A stretch of 64,000 nt of DNA from Leifsonia sp. ku-ls (lineage in GTDB: Bacteria > Actinomycetota > Actinomycetes > Actinomycetales > Microbacteriaceae): positions 186,001 through 250,000 of the forward strand of contig QKXI01000007.1 in NCBI GenBank assembly GCA_003367665.1. Direction: 5' to 3'. The translations under genes and the position numbers were made by a program. The notes under the pieces are model-generated. The model saw only the letters and a program-made list of their open reading frames with translations, did no database searches and had not been told where the DNA came from. Below, piece after piece: positions 33,348 to 40,894 of the stretch (position 1 is the first letter of the stretch; every line of letters starts with the position of its first letter).

Positions 33348-34226
33348 TCACCTCCGCAGGTCGACCCCGTGCACGCCGTTGTGGTGCCGCAGCGCGGGGA
33401 ACACCGCGGAGAGCGTGAACCCGACGCCCGGCACGGTCTGCGCGGTGAGTGTGCCGCCGAAGAGGGCGGCGCGCTCGCGCATCTCGATCAGGCCGGCGCC
33501 CTCGTAGTGCTCGGTGAGCGCGCGCACGTCGTCGGCGATGGTGTAGGCCGTCGCCTGGTCGACGCCCTCGCGGTCGAGCCCGAGCCGCCGGGCGGCGGCC
33601 CGGATGCCGTCGTCCTCGACGCTGACCTGCAGGCCTTCGTCCGTCCACGAGAAGCCGACGACGGCGTTCGTGCCCGGTCCGCCGTGCTTGAGGGCGTTCT
33701 CCAGACTGGTCTGCAGGATGCGGAACACCGCGAGCTCGGCGCCCTGGCGCAGCTCGAAGCGCTCGCCGGTCTCGGTGAACGACACCGCGAGTCCGGCCTC
33801 GCGCAGCACCCTGAACAGGTCGCGGGCGGAGTGCAGGCTCGGCTGCGGCAGGGCGGCGTCCTGCGCCTCCCGCGCCACCGCCTGCAGGCGCCGCAGGTCG
33901 GCGAGGGCGTCGCGCGCCGACGTCTCCAGCGCGCCCACCGAGCGCACGGCCGCGACGGGATCGCCCTCCGCGGCGTACCGGACGCCCTCGGCCTGGGAGA
34001 CCAGGCGCGAGACCGACTGGATGGCGACGTCACCGAGGTCGCCGATGATGCGGAAGCGGCCGGCCTGCTCGGCGAGGTCGAGTTCGCGGTCGATGCGGTC
34101 CCACTCCGACTCCTGGCGGGCGTCGCGCAGCCGGACGCGACGCGTGCGCTCCCACAGCCAGAGGACCAGGAGGACGAGCGCGATCGCAGCCGCGGCGATC
34201 GCGGCGACGAGCGTGACGGTGGCCAT
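33348..34226 (-). CDS. sensor histidine kinase-like protein lacking the phospho-acceptor His
   Basis: A 292-aa protein. One membrane helix (residues 2-24), a coiled linker, then a HisKA_3-like helix: RFRIIGDLGDVAIQSVSRLV, where the usual LHDV is LGDV (G65 in place of His). The C-terminal HATPase is recognisable: N-box LQTSLENALKHGG, VEDDGIRAA, and GAGLIEMRERAALFGG. Thus ATP may still be bound, but His phosphorylation is not possible. No response regulator is adjacent in the same orientation. ATG follows GGAGGAAAGGACAGGG. Alternative roles: anti-sigma-like or ATP-binding scaffold. Confidence 0.75.
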   Translation of the reverse strand: MATVTLVAAIAAAAIALVLLVLWLWERTRRVRLRDARQESEWDRIDRELDLAEQAGRFRIIGDLGDVAIQSVSRLVSQAEGVRYAAEGDPVAAVRSVGALETSARDALADLRRLQAVAREAQDAALPQPSLHSARDLFRVLREAGLAVSFTETGERFELRQGAELAVFRILQTSLENALKHGGPGTNAVVGFSWTDEGLQVSVEDDGIRAAARRLGLDREGVDQATAYTIADDVRALTEHYEGAGLIEMRERAALFGGTLTAQTVPGVGFTLSAVFPALRHHNGVHGVDLRR

Positions 34227-34292
34227 CCCTGTCCTTTCCTCCGCACGGCTGTGCGGACCGGTCGATCCTATCGGGGCGCCTCGCACGCGCCG

Positions 34293-34336
34293 GCGGGCGC
34301 CGTCCGAAGGTGTGGAGAACTCCGGACGACGCCCGC
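34293..34336 (-). terminator. terminator after the SHOCT gene
   Basis: 14-bp arms (34293-34306, 34323-34336) with one mismatch and a 16-nt loop, 37 nt past the stop of the minus-strand SHOCT gene and upstream of the kinase-like gene. Confidence 0.6.
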
Positions 34337-34372
34337 CTCTGTGCACCGTCGTGCAGTGCTCGTGCGGCGCGA

Positions 34373-34681
34373 TCAGGCGCTGTCGCGGTTGGCGCGCAGC
34401 ACCTCGAGCCGGGCGCGGTACTCCTGCTCGTCGATGTCGCCGTTCGCGTAGCGCTGCGCCAGCGTCGACTCCGCCGACCGCGTCCCTCCGTTCCCCCAGC
34501 CGCCGTAGCCGCCACGCGCGATCGCGGCCCGCCGCCAACGACGGCCGGCGAACGCGAAGAGCAGCACGAAGACGAGGATCCAGAAGATCGGGACGAAGAT
34601 CCACCACCAGCCGGCGAAGTGCGGGCCGTACGCGACGACGCACGGCGCCGAGGCGACCGCGGTGGCCAGTGAGCTGAGCAT
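34373..34681 (-). CDS. SHOCT domain-containing small membrane protein
   Basis: About 102 aa. One to two membrane segments (GWWWIFVPIFWILVFVLLFA) followed by a basic/Gly-rich linker (RRWRRAAIARGGYGGWG) and a C-terminal SHOCT motif, LAQRYANGDIDEQEYRARLE. SHOCT segments are short oligomerisation modules at protein termini. The start at ATG 34681 (MLSSLATAVAS) is preferred; GTG 34708 is a possible upstream start. Function unknown. Confidence 0.75.
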   Translation of the reverse strand: MLSSLATAVASAPCVVAYGPHFAGWWWIFVPIFWILVFVLLFAFAGRRWRRAAIARGGYGGWGNGGTRSAESTLAQRYANGDIDEQEYRARLEVLRANRDSA

Positions 34682-34853
34682 GATGTGTCCAATCGGTGGG
34701 TGGTCCACGCCGTTCGCGGACCGTCACCGACAGCCTCGCCTGCGGTGCCTCGCCGCGAATCCGCCGGCGGGAGCGTTCGCGGGTACTCCACCGGGAGCAG
34801 GGTCGGCGACGACCCCCTGTCGCGTCGCCCTCCCCTAGACGTACGATGCGCGC

Positions 34854-35051
34854 ATGAGCGAAATCGACGACCGCGGCCGCCCGGACGAGCCGGATGACGC
34901 CGTCTCCGAGTACGAGAACGACGAGGCCGACGACCGCGCGTCGCTCGAGCGCGAGGCGGGCCTGACGGCCTTGGGCGGACCGGGCTTCGGACACCTCTTC
35001 GACCAGGCGCCGCCGGACGACCGCGGCTTCGACGCCGAGCACAACCGCTGA
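34854..35051 (+). CDS. small acidic hypothetical protein
   Basis: A 65-aa, very acidic and probably disordered protein (MSEIDDRGRPDEPDDAVSEY, NDEADDRASLEREAGL). Not recognised. TACGAT at 34842-34847 lies 6 nt before the ATG, so it may be transcribed as a leaderless message. Codon use is consistent with its neighbours. Confidence 0.55.
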   Translation: MSEIDDRGRPDEPDDAVSEYENDEADDRASLEREAGLTALGGPGFGHLFDQAPPDDRGFDAEHNR

Positions 35052-35145
35052 CCCGCCCGCGCGCCGCCCCGGTACTCCCCGGGGAGTAGCCGCCAGACGC
35101 CGCCGGAGGGACGCCGCGCACAGCCGGCGTGATTAGCATGAGGGG

Positions 35146-36444
35146 ATGCCGTGGAACGCGCCCCCCGATCCGGGCTCCGACGCGCCCACGCACGTGGCCT
35201 CCGGATCGCAGGCCGGCGGCCCCGTATCGCCCGGGCGGCCGCCGTGGCATGGCGCGGCCGACACCGACTCCGGCGGTCCCTGGCCGCGCGCACCGTGGGC
35301 GGCCAGGGAGCGCACGCACGGCGTCCGCTGGCTGGCCGTGATCGTCGCCGCCCTGCTCCAGCTGCCCGGCCTGGCGATCGCGGCCGCGAACGCCTCCCAC
35401 GATCCTCTGGCGCTCGGTCTCGCCCTGCTCGCGTTCGCCGCCTCGTTCGTCCTTCTCTTCGCCCGCTCGCATCCCGGCCCCACGGTGGTGACGGTCGCCG
35501 TGCTCTGTGCGCCCGCGATCGCGGTGACGACCGGGCCGCCGTTCTCTGCCGTGCCGCTGGCGTTCGCGGTCGTCAGCGCCGTGGTGCGCGGCGCGCGGGT
35601 GTGGGCCTGGTGGACGCTGGCCGGTTTCGCGCTCGTCGGCCCGGCCGCGGCGTTCCTGCTGCGCGGCGACCCCGCGGCCATGATCCGGCCACTGATCGTG
35701 GCGCTGGTGCTGTCCCTGCTCATCGGGGTCGGCGAGGCGCTGCGCAACCGGCGCGAGCGCTACCGTGAGGTCGCCCGCGCGGTCGCCGCGCGGCGCGAGG
35801 CCGCCGCCGAGGCGGAGCGGCTGCGCATCGCCCGCGAGCTGCACGACGTGCTCGCTCACTCGCTGTCGCAGATCAGCGTCCAGGCCGGCGTCGGCCTGCA
35901 CCTGTTCGACAGCCGGCCCGAGAAGGCGCGGGAGAGCCTGGAGGCGATCAAGACCACGAGCGGTCAGGCCCTGGAGGAGGTGCGCGGCGTCCTCGGCTTC
36001 CTCCGTGGGCCGGACGGCTACGCGGCGCGCTCCCCCGAGCCCGACCTGGCGCGCATCCCGGTGCTCGTCGAGACGTACCGTTCGGCCGGGCTGGACGTGA
36101 CCTACCAGGCCGACCTGCGCTCCGCGCCGTCAGCGGCGGTGCAGCTCGCGCTGTACCGGATCGTGCAGGAGTCGCTCACCAACATCGGCCGGCACGCGCA
36201 GGCGACGACCGTGGCCATCCGGCTGGTCGAGGAGGACGGCTGGCTCGTGCTCACGGTGCAGGACGACGGCCGGGGGCTGCCTGCCGACGCCGCCCGCCGC
36301 GAGGGCGGCCGCGGCATGCTCGGGATGCGGGAGCGCGCCGAGCTGCTCGGCGGCCGCTTCGACGTGAGGGCGCCCGAGTCCGGCGGCGTCCTCGTCGAGG
36401 CCCGGCTGCCCCTCACGACGGCGGCAGAAGGAGGCGCCCGATGA
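35146..36444 (+). CDS. NarL-type sensor histidine kinase
   Basis: A 432-aa kinase. An extended Pro/Gly-rich N-terminal tail (1-55), then about five membrane helices (60-195), DHp domain with the acceptor H233 in IARELHDVLAHSLSQISVQA, and HATPase domain with QESLTNIGRHA, DDGRGLP and GRGMLGMRERAELLG. It autophosphorylates and passes phosphate to the next gene product. The signal is unknown. The stop overlaps the regulator start (ATGA), so the two are translationally coupled. TTAGCAT upstream is a possible -10 for a nearly leaderless mRNA. Confidence 0.92.
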   Translation: MPWNAPPDPGSDAPTHVASGSQAGGPVSPGRPPWHGAADTDSGGPWPRAPWAARERTHGVRWLAVIVAALLQLPGLAIAAANASHDPLALGLALLAFAASFVLLFARSHPGPTVVTVAVLCAPAIAVTTGPPFSAVPLAFAVVSAVVRGARVWAWWTLAGFALVGPAAAFLLRGDPAAMIRPLIVALVLSLLIGVGEALRNRRERYREVARAVAARREAAAEAERLRIARELHDVLAHSLSQISVQAGVGLHLFDSRPEKARESLEAIKTTSGQALEEVRGVLGFLRGPDGYAARSPEPDLARIPVLVETYRSAGLDVTYQADLRSAPSAAVQLALYRIVQESLTNIGRHAQATTVAIRLVEEDGWLVLTVQDDGRGLPADAARREGGRGMLGMRERAELLGGRFDVRAPESGGVLVEARLPLTTAAEGGAR

Positions 36445-37103
36445 TCCGCGTGCTGCTGGCGGACGACCAGCTCCTGGTCCGCGCGGGCTTCCGGGCGCTG
36501 CTCGAGGCCGAGCCCGACGTCGAGATCGTCGGAGAGGCGGGCACCGGCCGCGACACCGTCGCGCTCGCCCGGGCGACGCATCCGGACGTGGTGCTGATGG
36601 ACATCCGGATGCCCGACGGCGACGGCCTCTGGGCGACCGGCGAGATCGTCGCCGACCCGGACCTGGCCGGCACCCGCATCGTGATCGTGACCACCTTCGA
36701 GCTGGACGAGTACGTCGCACAGGCCATCGTGGCCGGCGCGAGCGGATTCCTGGTGAAGGACACGGAGCCGGTCGAGCTGATCCGCGCGGTCCACGTGGTC
36801 GCCGAAGGCGATGCGCTGCTCTCCCCCGGCGTCACTCGCCGCCTGCTGGAGCGCGTGTCCGACGGTCTGCGCCCCGCGCCCGATACCGCCGTGCTCGCGC
36901 AGCTGACCGACCGGGAGCGCGAGGTGCTCGAGCTCGTCGCGCACGGCCTGACCAACACCGAGATCGGCGAGCGGCTCTACCTCAGCCCGCTCACCGCGAA
37001 GACGCACGTCTCCCGCATCATGACGAAGCTGGACGCCCGGGACCGCGTCCACCTCGTCGTCCTCGCCTACGAGACGGGCCTCGTGCACCCGGGCTGGCAG
37101 TGA
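36441..37103 (+). CDS. NarL/FixJ-type response regulator
   Basis: A 220-aa regulator. Receiver domain 1-120 with acidic pocket D8/D9, phospho-acceptor D54 (DVVLMDIRMPDGDG) and K106 (SGFLVKDTEP). LuxR-type helix-turn-helix at about 150-212 (LTDREREVLELVAHGLTNTE, AKTHVSRIMTKLDARDR). It is coupled to the kinase gene by a 4-nt overlap. Targets unknown; LuxR-type regulators bind inverted repeats near promoters. Confidence 0.95.
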   Translation: MIRVLLADDQLLVRAGFRALLEAEPDVEIVGEAGTGRDTVALARATHPDVVLMDIRMPDGDGLWATGEIVADPDLAGTRIVIVTTFELDEYVAQAIVAGASGFLVKDTEPVELIRAVHVVAEGDALLSPGVTRRLLERVSDGLRPAPDTAVLAQLTDREREVLELVAHGLTNTEIGERLYLSPLTAKTHVSRIMTKLDARDRVHLVVLAYETGLVHPGWQ

Positions 37104-37201
37104 GACGCGAAGAGCATGACGCGGACGCAGCTGCCGGCGTGGGAGCTGGTCGAGTTCTGCAGGCAACATCGCGGCGGGGCTGCTCCCCCACCTCCAGACG
37201 C

Positions 37202-37245
37202 GAAGACGCCCTCGCCACAGCGCACGCTGAGTCGAGGGCATCTTC
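37202..37245. terminator. bidirectional terminator between the response regulator and the next gene
   Basis: 13-bp arms GAAGACGCCCTCG (37202-37214) and CGAGGGCATCTTC (37233-37245) with one mismatch; the 18-nt loop contains a small inner AGCG/CGCT hairpin. It lies about 100 nt past the regulator stop. Confidence 0.65.
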
Positions 37246-37310
37246 CGACCGCCGTGATCGCCAGTGATGGGGACGGACGGCCACGTCGGCTGCTGCCCGT
37301 CAACCGTCGG

Positions 37311-37700
37311 TCATGGGCGCGGCCGACGGGCAGCGAGGAGCCCAGTCAGGAGGAGAAGCGCAACCTGCACGCCGACGGCGACCGCCATGAGCCAGCCGAG
37401 GCCGGGCACCGCGGCAACGGGGACGAGCAGGAGCGCCGGAACGACGATCGCGCCGACGAGCGCCGTGAGGTTGAGCGATCGGTCTCTGCGGGCTGCCGGC
37501 CGAGTACGTGCGTTCATCGCGGGCACCGCGGCCGCGGCCGGCAGGAGGACCGCGAAGGTCGCCGCCGTGACCCACAGGGGCGGCGTCGTGTCGTGCAGGA
37601 GGAACGCCGTCGGCAGAGCGGTCGCGATCGCCAGGGCGGTCAGGAACACGATGGTCGGTGCGCCGACGTTGGGGACGTAGGGATGGTTCTGCGAAGTCAT
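37311..37700 (-). CDS. small integral membrane protein
   Basis: A 129-aa protein with four predicted membrane helices (TIVFLTALAIATALPTAFLL, WVTAATFAVLLPAAAAV, LTALVGAIVVPALLLVPVA, WLMAVAVGVQVALLLLTG) and short loops. Not recognised. ATG 37700 follows GAAGGTGATTCCG. It lies 17 nt after the minus-strand secreted protein gene, so co-transcription is likely. Its 3' end overlaps the right arm of an inverted repeat (10-bp arms, 37292-37301 and 37324-37333). Confidence 0.6.
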   Translation of the reverse strand: MTSQNHPYVPNVGAPTIVFLTALAIATALPTAFLLHDTTPPLWVTAATFAVLLPAAAAVPAMNARTRPAARRDRSLNLTALVGAIVVPALLLVPVAAVPGLGWLMAVAVGVQVALLLLTGLLAARRPRP

Positions 37701-37717
37701 CGGAATCACCTTCCCGG

Positions 37718-38590
37718 TCAGCAGCGCTCGATGACGAGGTGCGTGGTCGACTGCGGCAGGTAGATCAGCGCCCGCATGCCGAGGCACTTGCCCTGGTTCA
37801 GCGCCGTCTGAGCCTGCTGGCCAGCGTAGGCCGCCGAGAACCCGCACACCAGACCGGCGATCGGGCCACCCAGCGCTGTGCAGCCTGCCGTGATGAGCAC
37901 GCCCGTGGTGCCGCTCACCGTGGCGATCTGCTGGGTCTCCGACTTGTTGTACATCACCGTGCAGAACACCCCGTCGCACAGCAGCCGCGGGTCCGCGACC
38001 ACTGGACACGCCGCCCGCGAGTGATCGACGTGCTGGATGACCACGCCACCGTCGATCGAGTACCACGTCGGCACCGACACGCCCTTCGCATCGAGCGCCC
38101 ACGCTGCGCCGAGAACGTTGACGATCTCGCCCTCGGTGTTCTTCACCAGCACAGACCCGTCGGCGGTGAGCTCGAGCTGCGCTGCCGTGCCGGCCGCGTC
38201 GACGGCGAACGGGAATGCGGACGGCGCGCTCGATCCGCCGATCACGACATAGCCGGCGTCAGCTCGCGCACCTTCGCCGGTCACCGCGTACTGGTACCCC
38301 GCTTCCGGGTAGACCACGGCGGCACCACCGGCCGCGGAAACGCCGGCAGCGTCGGTCGCTGGCTTCAGCGAGACGGCCGCGGCGTCAGCACCGACCGTGA
38401 CACCTGATTCTGCCGAGACAGCGCCCGCGGCGTCGCTGCCGCCGGGCGTCTCGGCGAGGAGGTCGTGCGCGTCGAGCGCACGCACTGCCGCAGCGGTAGG
38501 GTCCGCGGTCGCAGCGCCCGCCGGCGCCGCTCCGGCGACCGCGGGCGTGGCCGCTGCGGCGATCGTGAGGATGGTCTTGAAAGGAGACAT
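37718..38590 (-). CDS. secreted Cys-containing protein, unknown function
   Basis: A 290-aa exported protein. A Sec signal peptide covers residues 1-27 (MSPFKTILTIAAAATPAVAG). The middle is a low-complexity, acidic beta-rich region; the C-terminal 100 residues contain conserved-looking cysteines: SRAACPVVADPRLLCDGVFC, TVMYNKSETQQIATV, VCGFSAAYAG, GKCLGMRALIYLPQ and a final Cys. The YNKSET-like and GKCL segments recall an unnamed family of actinobacterial exported proteins. ATG 38590 follows AGAGGAC. It is transcribed from an A/T-richer 250-bp region next to tRNA-Asn. Confidence 0.6.
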   Translation of the reverse strand: MSPFKTILTIAAAATPAVAGAAPAGAATADPTAAAVRALDAHDLLAETPGGSDAAGAVSAESGVTVGADAAAVSLKPATDAAGVSAAGGAAVVYPEAGYQYAVTGEGARADAGYVVIGGSSAPSAFPFAVDAAGTAAQLELTADGSVLVKNTEGEIVNVLGAAWALDAKGVSVPTWYSIDGGVVIQHVDHSRAACPVVADPRLLCDGVFCTVMYNKSETQQIATVSGTTGVLITAGCTALGGPIAGLVCGFSAAYAGQQAQTALNQGKCLGMRALIYLPQSTTHLVIERC

Positions 38591-38802
38591 GCTTTGTCCT
38601 CTCTGCACCCACCGAGGGACGCCACGTTGCGTCTGTGCACTGGCGAGTGGGACAACGGTATCAGGCGTGAAATGCATACTCCAGTGCAGGGAAGCGCGAT
38701 GTCGCATGTATGGCAACTATATGCGGACTGCAACGCGAAGTGTCCGCGAACTGAGCTTCGCCGCGTTCCTGGACATCCCGATCACGACCCTGCCCAGCGC
38801 AC
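38591..38802. promoter_or_regulatory. A/T-richer upstream region of the secreted protein gene
   Basis: About 210 bp without a convincing gene. It contains the A/T-richer patches GAAATGCATACTCC and TGTATGGCAACTATATG, unlike the surrounding DNA, and presumably holds the promoter of the minus-strand gene. A short plus-strand frame across it (from ATG 38702) has an excisionase-like look, discussed in the findings. No firm -35/-10 pair was assigned. Confidence 0.35.
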
Positions 38803-38834
38803 GCAAAAGGCCCGGAGACGATCGCCTCCGGGCC
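38803..38834 (-). terminator. rho-independent terminator of tRNA-Asn
   Basis: On the minus strand GGCCCGGAG/CTCCGGGCC arms (38809-38817 and 38826-38834), an 8-nt loop and then TTTTGC; 7 nt past the tRNA 3' end. Confidence 0.8.
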
Positions 38835-38840
38835 CATGGG

Positions 38841-38913
38841 CTCCCCGACTTGGACTCGAACCAAGAACCTGCCGGTTAACAGCCGGCTGCTCTGCCAATT
38901 GAGCTATCGAGGA
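38841..38913 (-). tRNA. tRNA-Asn (anticodon GTT)
   Basis: Minus strand: acceptor TCCTCGA/TCGGGGA (one T-G wobble), D-arm GCTCAATTGGCAGAGC, anticodon stem GCCGG/CCGGC with loop CTGTTAA giving GTT, T-loop TTCGAGT, discriminator G. CCA is not encoded. TAGAGT about 20 nt upstream is a possible -10. Confidence 0.95.
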
Positions 38914-38992
38914 ATGCTTGATCAGCGAAGCTACTCTAGCAAGATTCGCCGCCCCTCGGGAAATCGGGACAGCATCCCGGGTGCGTCGTCGA

Positions 38993-40015
38993 TCAGTACC
39001 CCGCGTCCGGGTCGACGACGCCGACGAACCGGCCGTCGTCGAGGAAGGCGCGCACGTTCTGGCGGATGCGTTCGGCGAGCAGTGGCGCCGTCATCTCGGG
39101 GGTGTCGGCCTGGTGCGGCGTGATGATCACGCCCGGCTCGTCCCAGAGCGGGTGGCCGTCCGGGAGGGGCTCCGGGTCGGTGACGTCGAGTCCGGCGCCG
39201 GCGATCGCGCCGGAGCGCAGCGCGTCGAGCAGCGCGTCCGTGTCGACGAGGCCGCCGCGGGCGATGTTCACGAGGTAGGCCGTCGGCTTCATCGCGGCGA
39301 ACTCCTCCGCGCCGAAGAGGTGCCGCGTGCCGCCGGTGAGCGCGGCCGCCACCACGACCAGGTCGGCGTCGGGCAGCACCTCGGCCAGCCGGTCGCTCGT
39401 GACCGTGCGAGCGGCGCCCTCCACCGGTGCGGACGACCGCCGCACTACCGTGATGCGGGTGCCGAACGGCTGCAGCAGCCGGATCAGCTCCAGCGCGATG
39501 CCGCCGGCGCCGACGATGACGACGTCGAGGCCGTACAGCGACCGCCCTTCCGGCTCGGTCGCCCACGACCGGGCGCGCAGCCGCTTCGGCAGCACGCGCA
39601 GCAGCGCGAGGGCCAGCACGAGCGCGTGCTCGGCGACCGGCTGGGCGTATGCGCCCTTGGCGCTCGTCCACACCAGTCCCGGCCGGTCCTCGGCCGCGAG
39701 CACGTCCGCGAAGGCGTCGACGCCCGCGAACGGCAGCTGCACCCAGCCGATGCCGGGATGCGCCTCCAGCACGGGCGGGAACGCGGCGGCGTCCTTGTTC
39801 GACAGCCAGACCACGCCCCGCGTGCGCTCCGACAGCGGCTCGACCGTGCCGCCGGCCGCCTCGACCGCGTCCACGAACTGCTGCTCCGGCTCGGGCAGGA
39901 CCGCGATCGGGCCGGGCTCCGGGCGGCGCTCCGGCGGCAGCGCGGTCACCTCGTCGGCCATCACCGCACGGTGGCGGGGTGCCGTGTCCTGCGGGCCGTC
40001 GGTCTCGGTGTTCAC
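38993..40015 (-). CDS. D-isomer specific 2-hydroxyacid dehydrogenase
   Basis: A 340-aa NAD(P)-dependent oxidoreductase. Rossmann motif VVIVGAGGIALELI; catalytic residues Arg in VNIARGGLVD, Glu in AGLDVTDPEPLP and His in IITPHQADTP. It begins at GTG 40015, 14 nt after the third ATPase of the peptide transporter, behind ACAGGAGATCACGAG. The reaction would interconvert a 2-oxo and D-2-hydroxy acid; the substrate is unknown, though operon context suggests something related to an imported compound. The frame remains open upstream, but only antisense to the ATPase. Confidence 0.85.
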   Translation of the reverse strand: MNTETDGPQDTAPRHRAVMADEVTALPPERRPEPGPIAVLPEPEQQFVDAVEAAGGTVEPLSERTRGVVWLSNKDAAAFPPVLEAHPGIGWVQLPFAGVDAFADVLAAEDRPGLVWTSAKGAYAQPVAEHALVLALALLRVLPKRLRARSWATEPEGRSLYGLDVVIVGAGGIALELIRLLQPFGTRITVVRRSSAPVEGAARTVTSDRLAEVLPDADLVVVAAALTGGTRHLFGAEEFAAMKPTAYLVNIARGGLVDTDALLDALRSGAIAGAGLDVTDPEPLPDGHPLWDEPGVIITPHQADTPEMTAPLLAERIRQNVRAFLDDGRFVGVVDPDAGY

Positions 40016-40029
40016 CTCGTGATCTCCTG

Positions 40030-40884
40030 TCACTTCTTCTGCGTCGCGCGTTGGGGTCGGCGTTCCGTCCGCTGCTGCGGCGGTTTCAGCGCCCGCGCGA
40101 GCCCTGCGACGAACGGGTGCGCCGGGTCGGCCAGCACCTCCTCGATCGGCCCGTAGCCGACCGGGCGGCCGCCCTGCAGCACCAGCGAGACGTCCGTGGC
40201 GCGGCGCAGCACCGCGAGGTCGTGACTGACCACGACCGCCGAGAAGTCGGGATGCTCGCGCAGCTGGCCGAGCAGGTCGATGACGGCGTCGCGCACGGTG
40301 GCGTCGATGCCCGCGGTCGGCTCGTCGGCGACCAGCATGGTCGGTCCGAGCACCAGCGCCCGGGCGAGCGCCACGCGCTGACGCTGGCCGGAGCTCAGCT
40401 CGTACGGGTACTTGTTCAGCACGCTCAGCGGCAGGTGCACGGTGTCGAGCATCGTGGCCGCCCGCTCCCCCGCCGCCCGACGCGGGTAGCGTTCGTCGCG
40501 CTCGAAGATGGGCAGCGTCACGTTGTCCTGCACGCTCAGCGTCGGCTCCAGCGTCGCCGCCGCCTCCTGCGGCAGATAGCCGACGTGGAAGGTCACCTCC
40601 GCCAGGTCGCGCTTGCGCGCCTTCCGCAGCGGGTGGCCGAGCACCGACGCCTCGCCGCCGCTGATGCGCGGGCCGGGCTCGGACGCGCGCGCCGGGAGCA
40701 CCCGCCCGGACAGCACCTGCGCGAGCGTGCTCTTGCCCGAGCCGGTCTCGCCGAGCACCCCGAGCACCTGCCCCTGCTCCAGCCGGAAGCTCACGCCGCG
40801 GAGGGCGACGCACGAGGCGCTCGGGCCCCGCGCGGGGTACTCGACGGACAGGTCGCTGACGACGATGGCGGGGTCGGAACTCAC
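40030..40884 (-). CDS. ABC transporter ATP-binding protein (peptide-type, third NBD)
   Basis: A 284-aa ATPase: Walker A GETGSGKST, Q-loop YLPQEA, signature LSSGQRQR, Walker B TMLVADEPT, H-loop VVVSHDLAV. It belongs to the DppF/oligopeptide subgroup. The preceding gene already carries two nucleotide-binding domains, so this is a third one in the operon. GTG 40884 lies 10 nt after that stop. It ends in a basic tail (QRTERRPQRATQKK). The role of a separate NBD here is unclear. Confidence 0.9.
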   Translation of the reverse strand: MSSDPAIVVSDLSVEYPARGPSASCVALRGVSFRLEQGQVLGVLGETGSGKSTLAQVLSGRVLPARASEPGPRISGGEASVLGHPLRKARKRDLAEVTFHVGYLPQEAAATLEPTLSVQDNVTLPIFERDERYPRRAAGERAATMLDTVHLPLSVLNKYPYELSSGQRQRVALARALVLGPTMLVADEPTAGIDATVRDAVIDLLGQLREHPDFSAVVVSHDLAVLRRATDVSLVLQGGRPVGYGPIEEVLADPAHPFVAGLARALKPPQQRTERRPQRATQKK

Positions 40885-40894
40885 ACCATCGACC

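Noticed and set aside
33298-33648. A 116-aa minus-strand frame over the def end and kinase-like gene
   Set aside because: It is out of frame with the kinase-like protein, Arg/Gly/Ala-rich, and has no start signal.
38702-38864. A plus-strand excisionase gene
   Set aside because: Only a short helix-like segment matches; there is no Shine-Dalgarno, and the frame ends antisense in tRNA-Asn. It is kept as a weak finding, not a gene.
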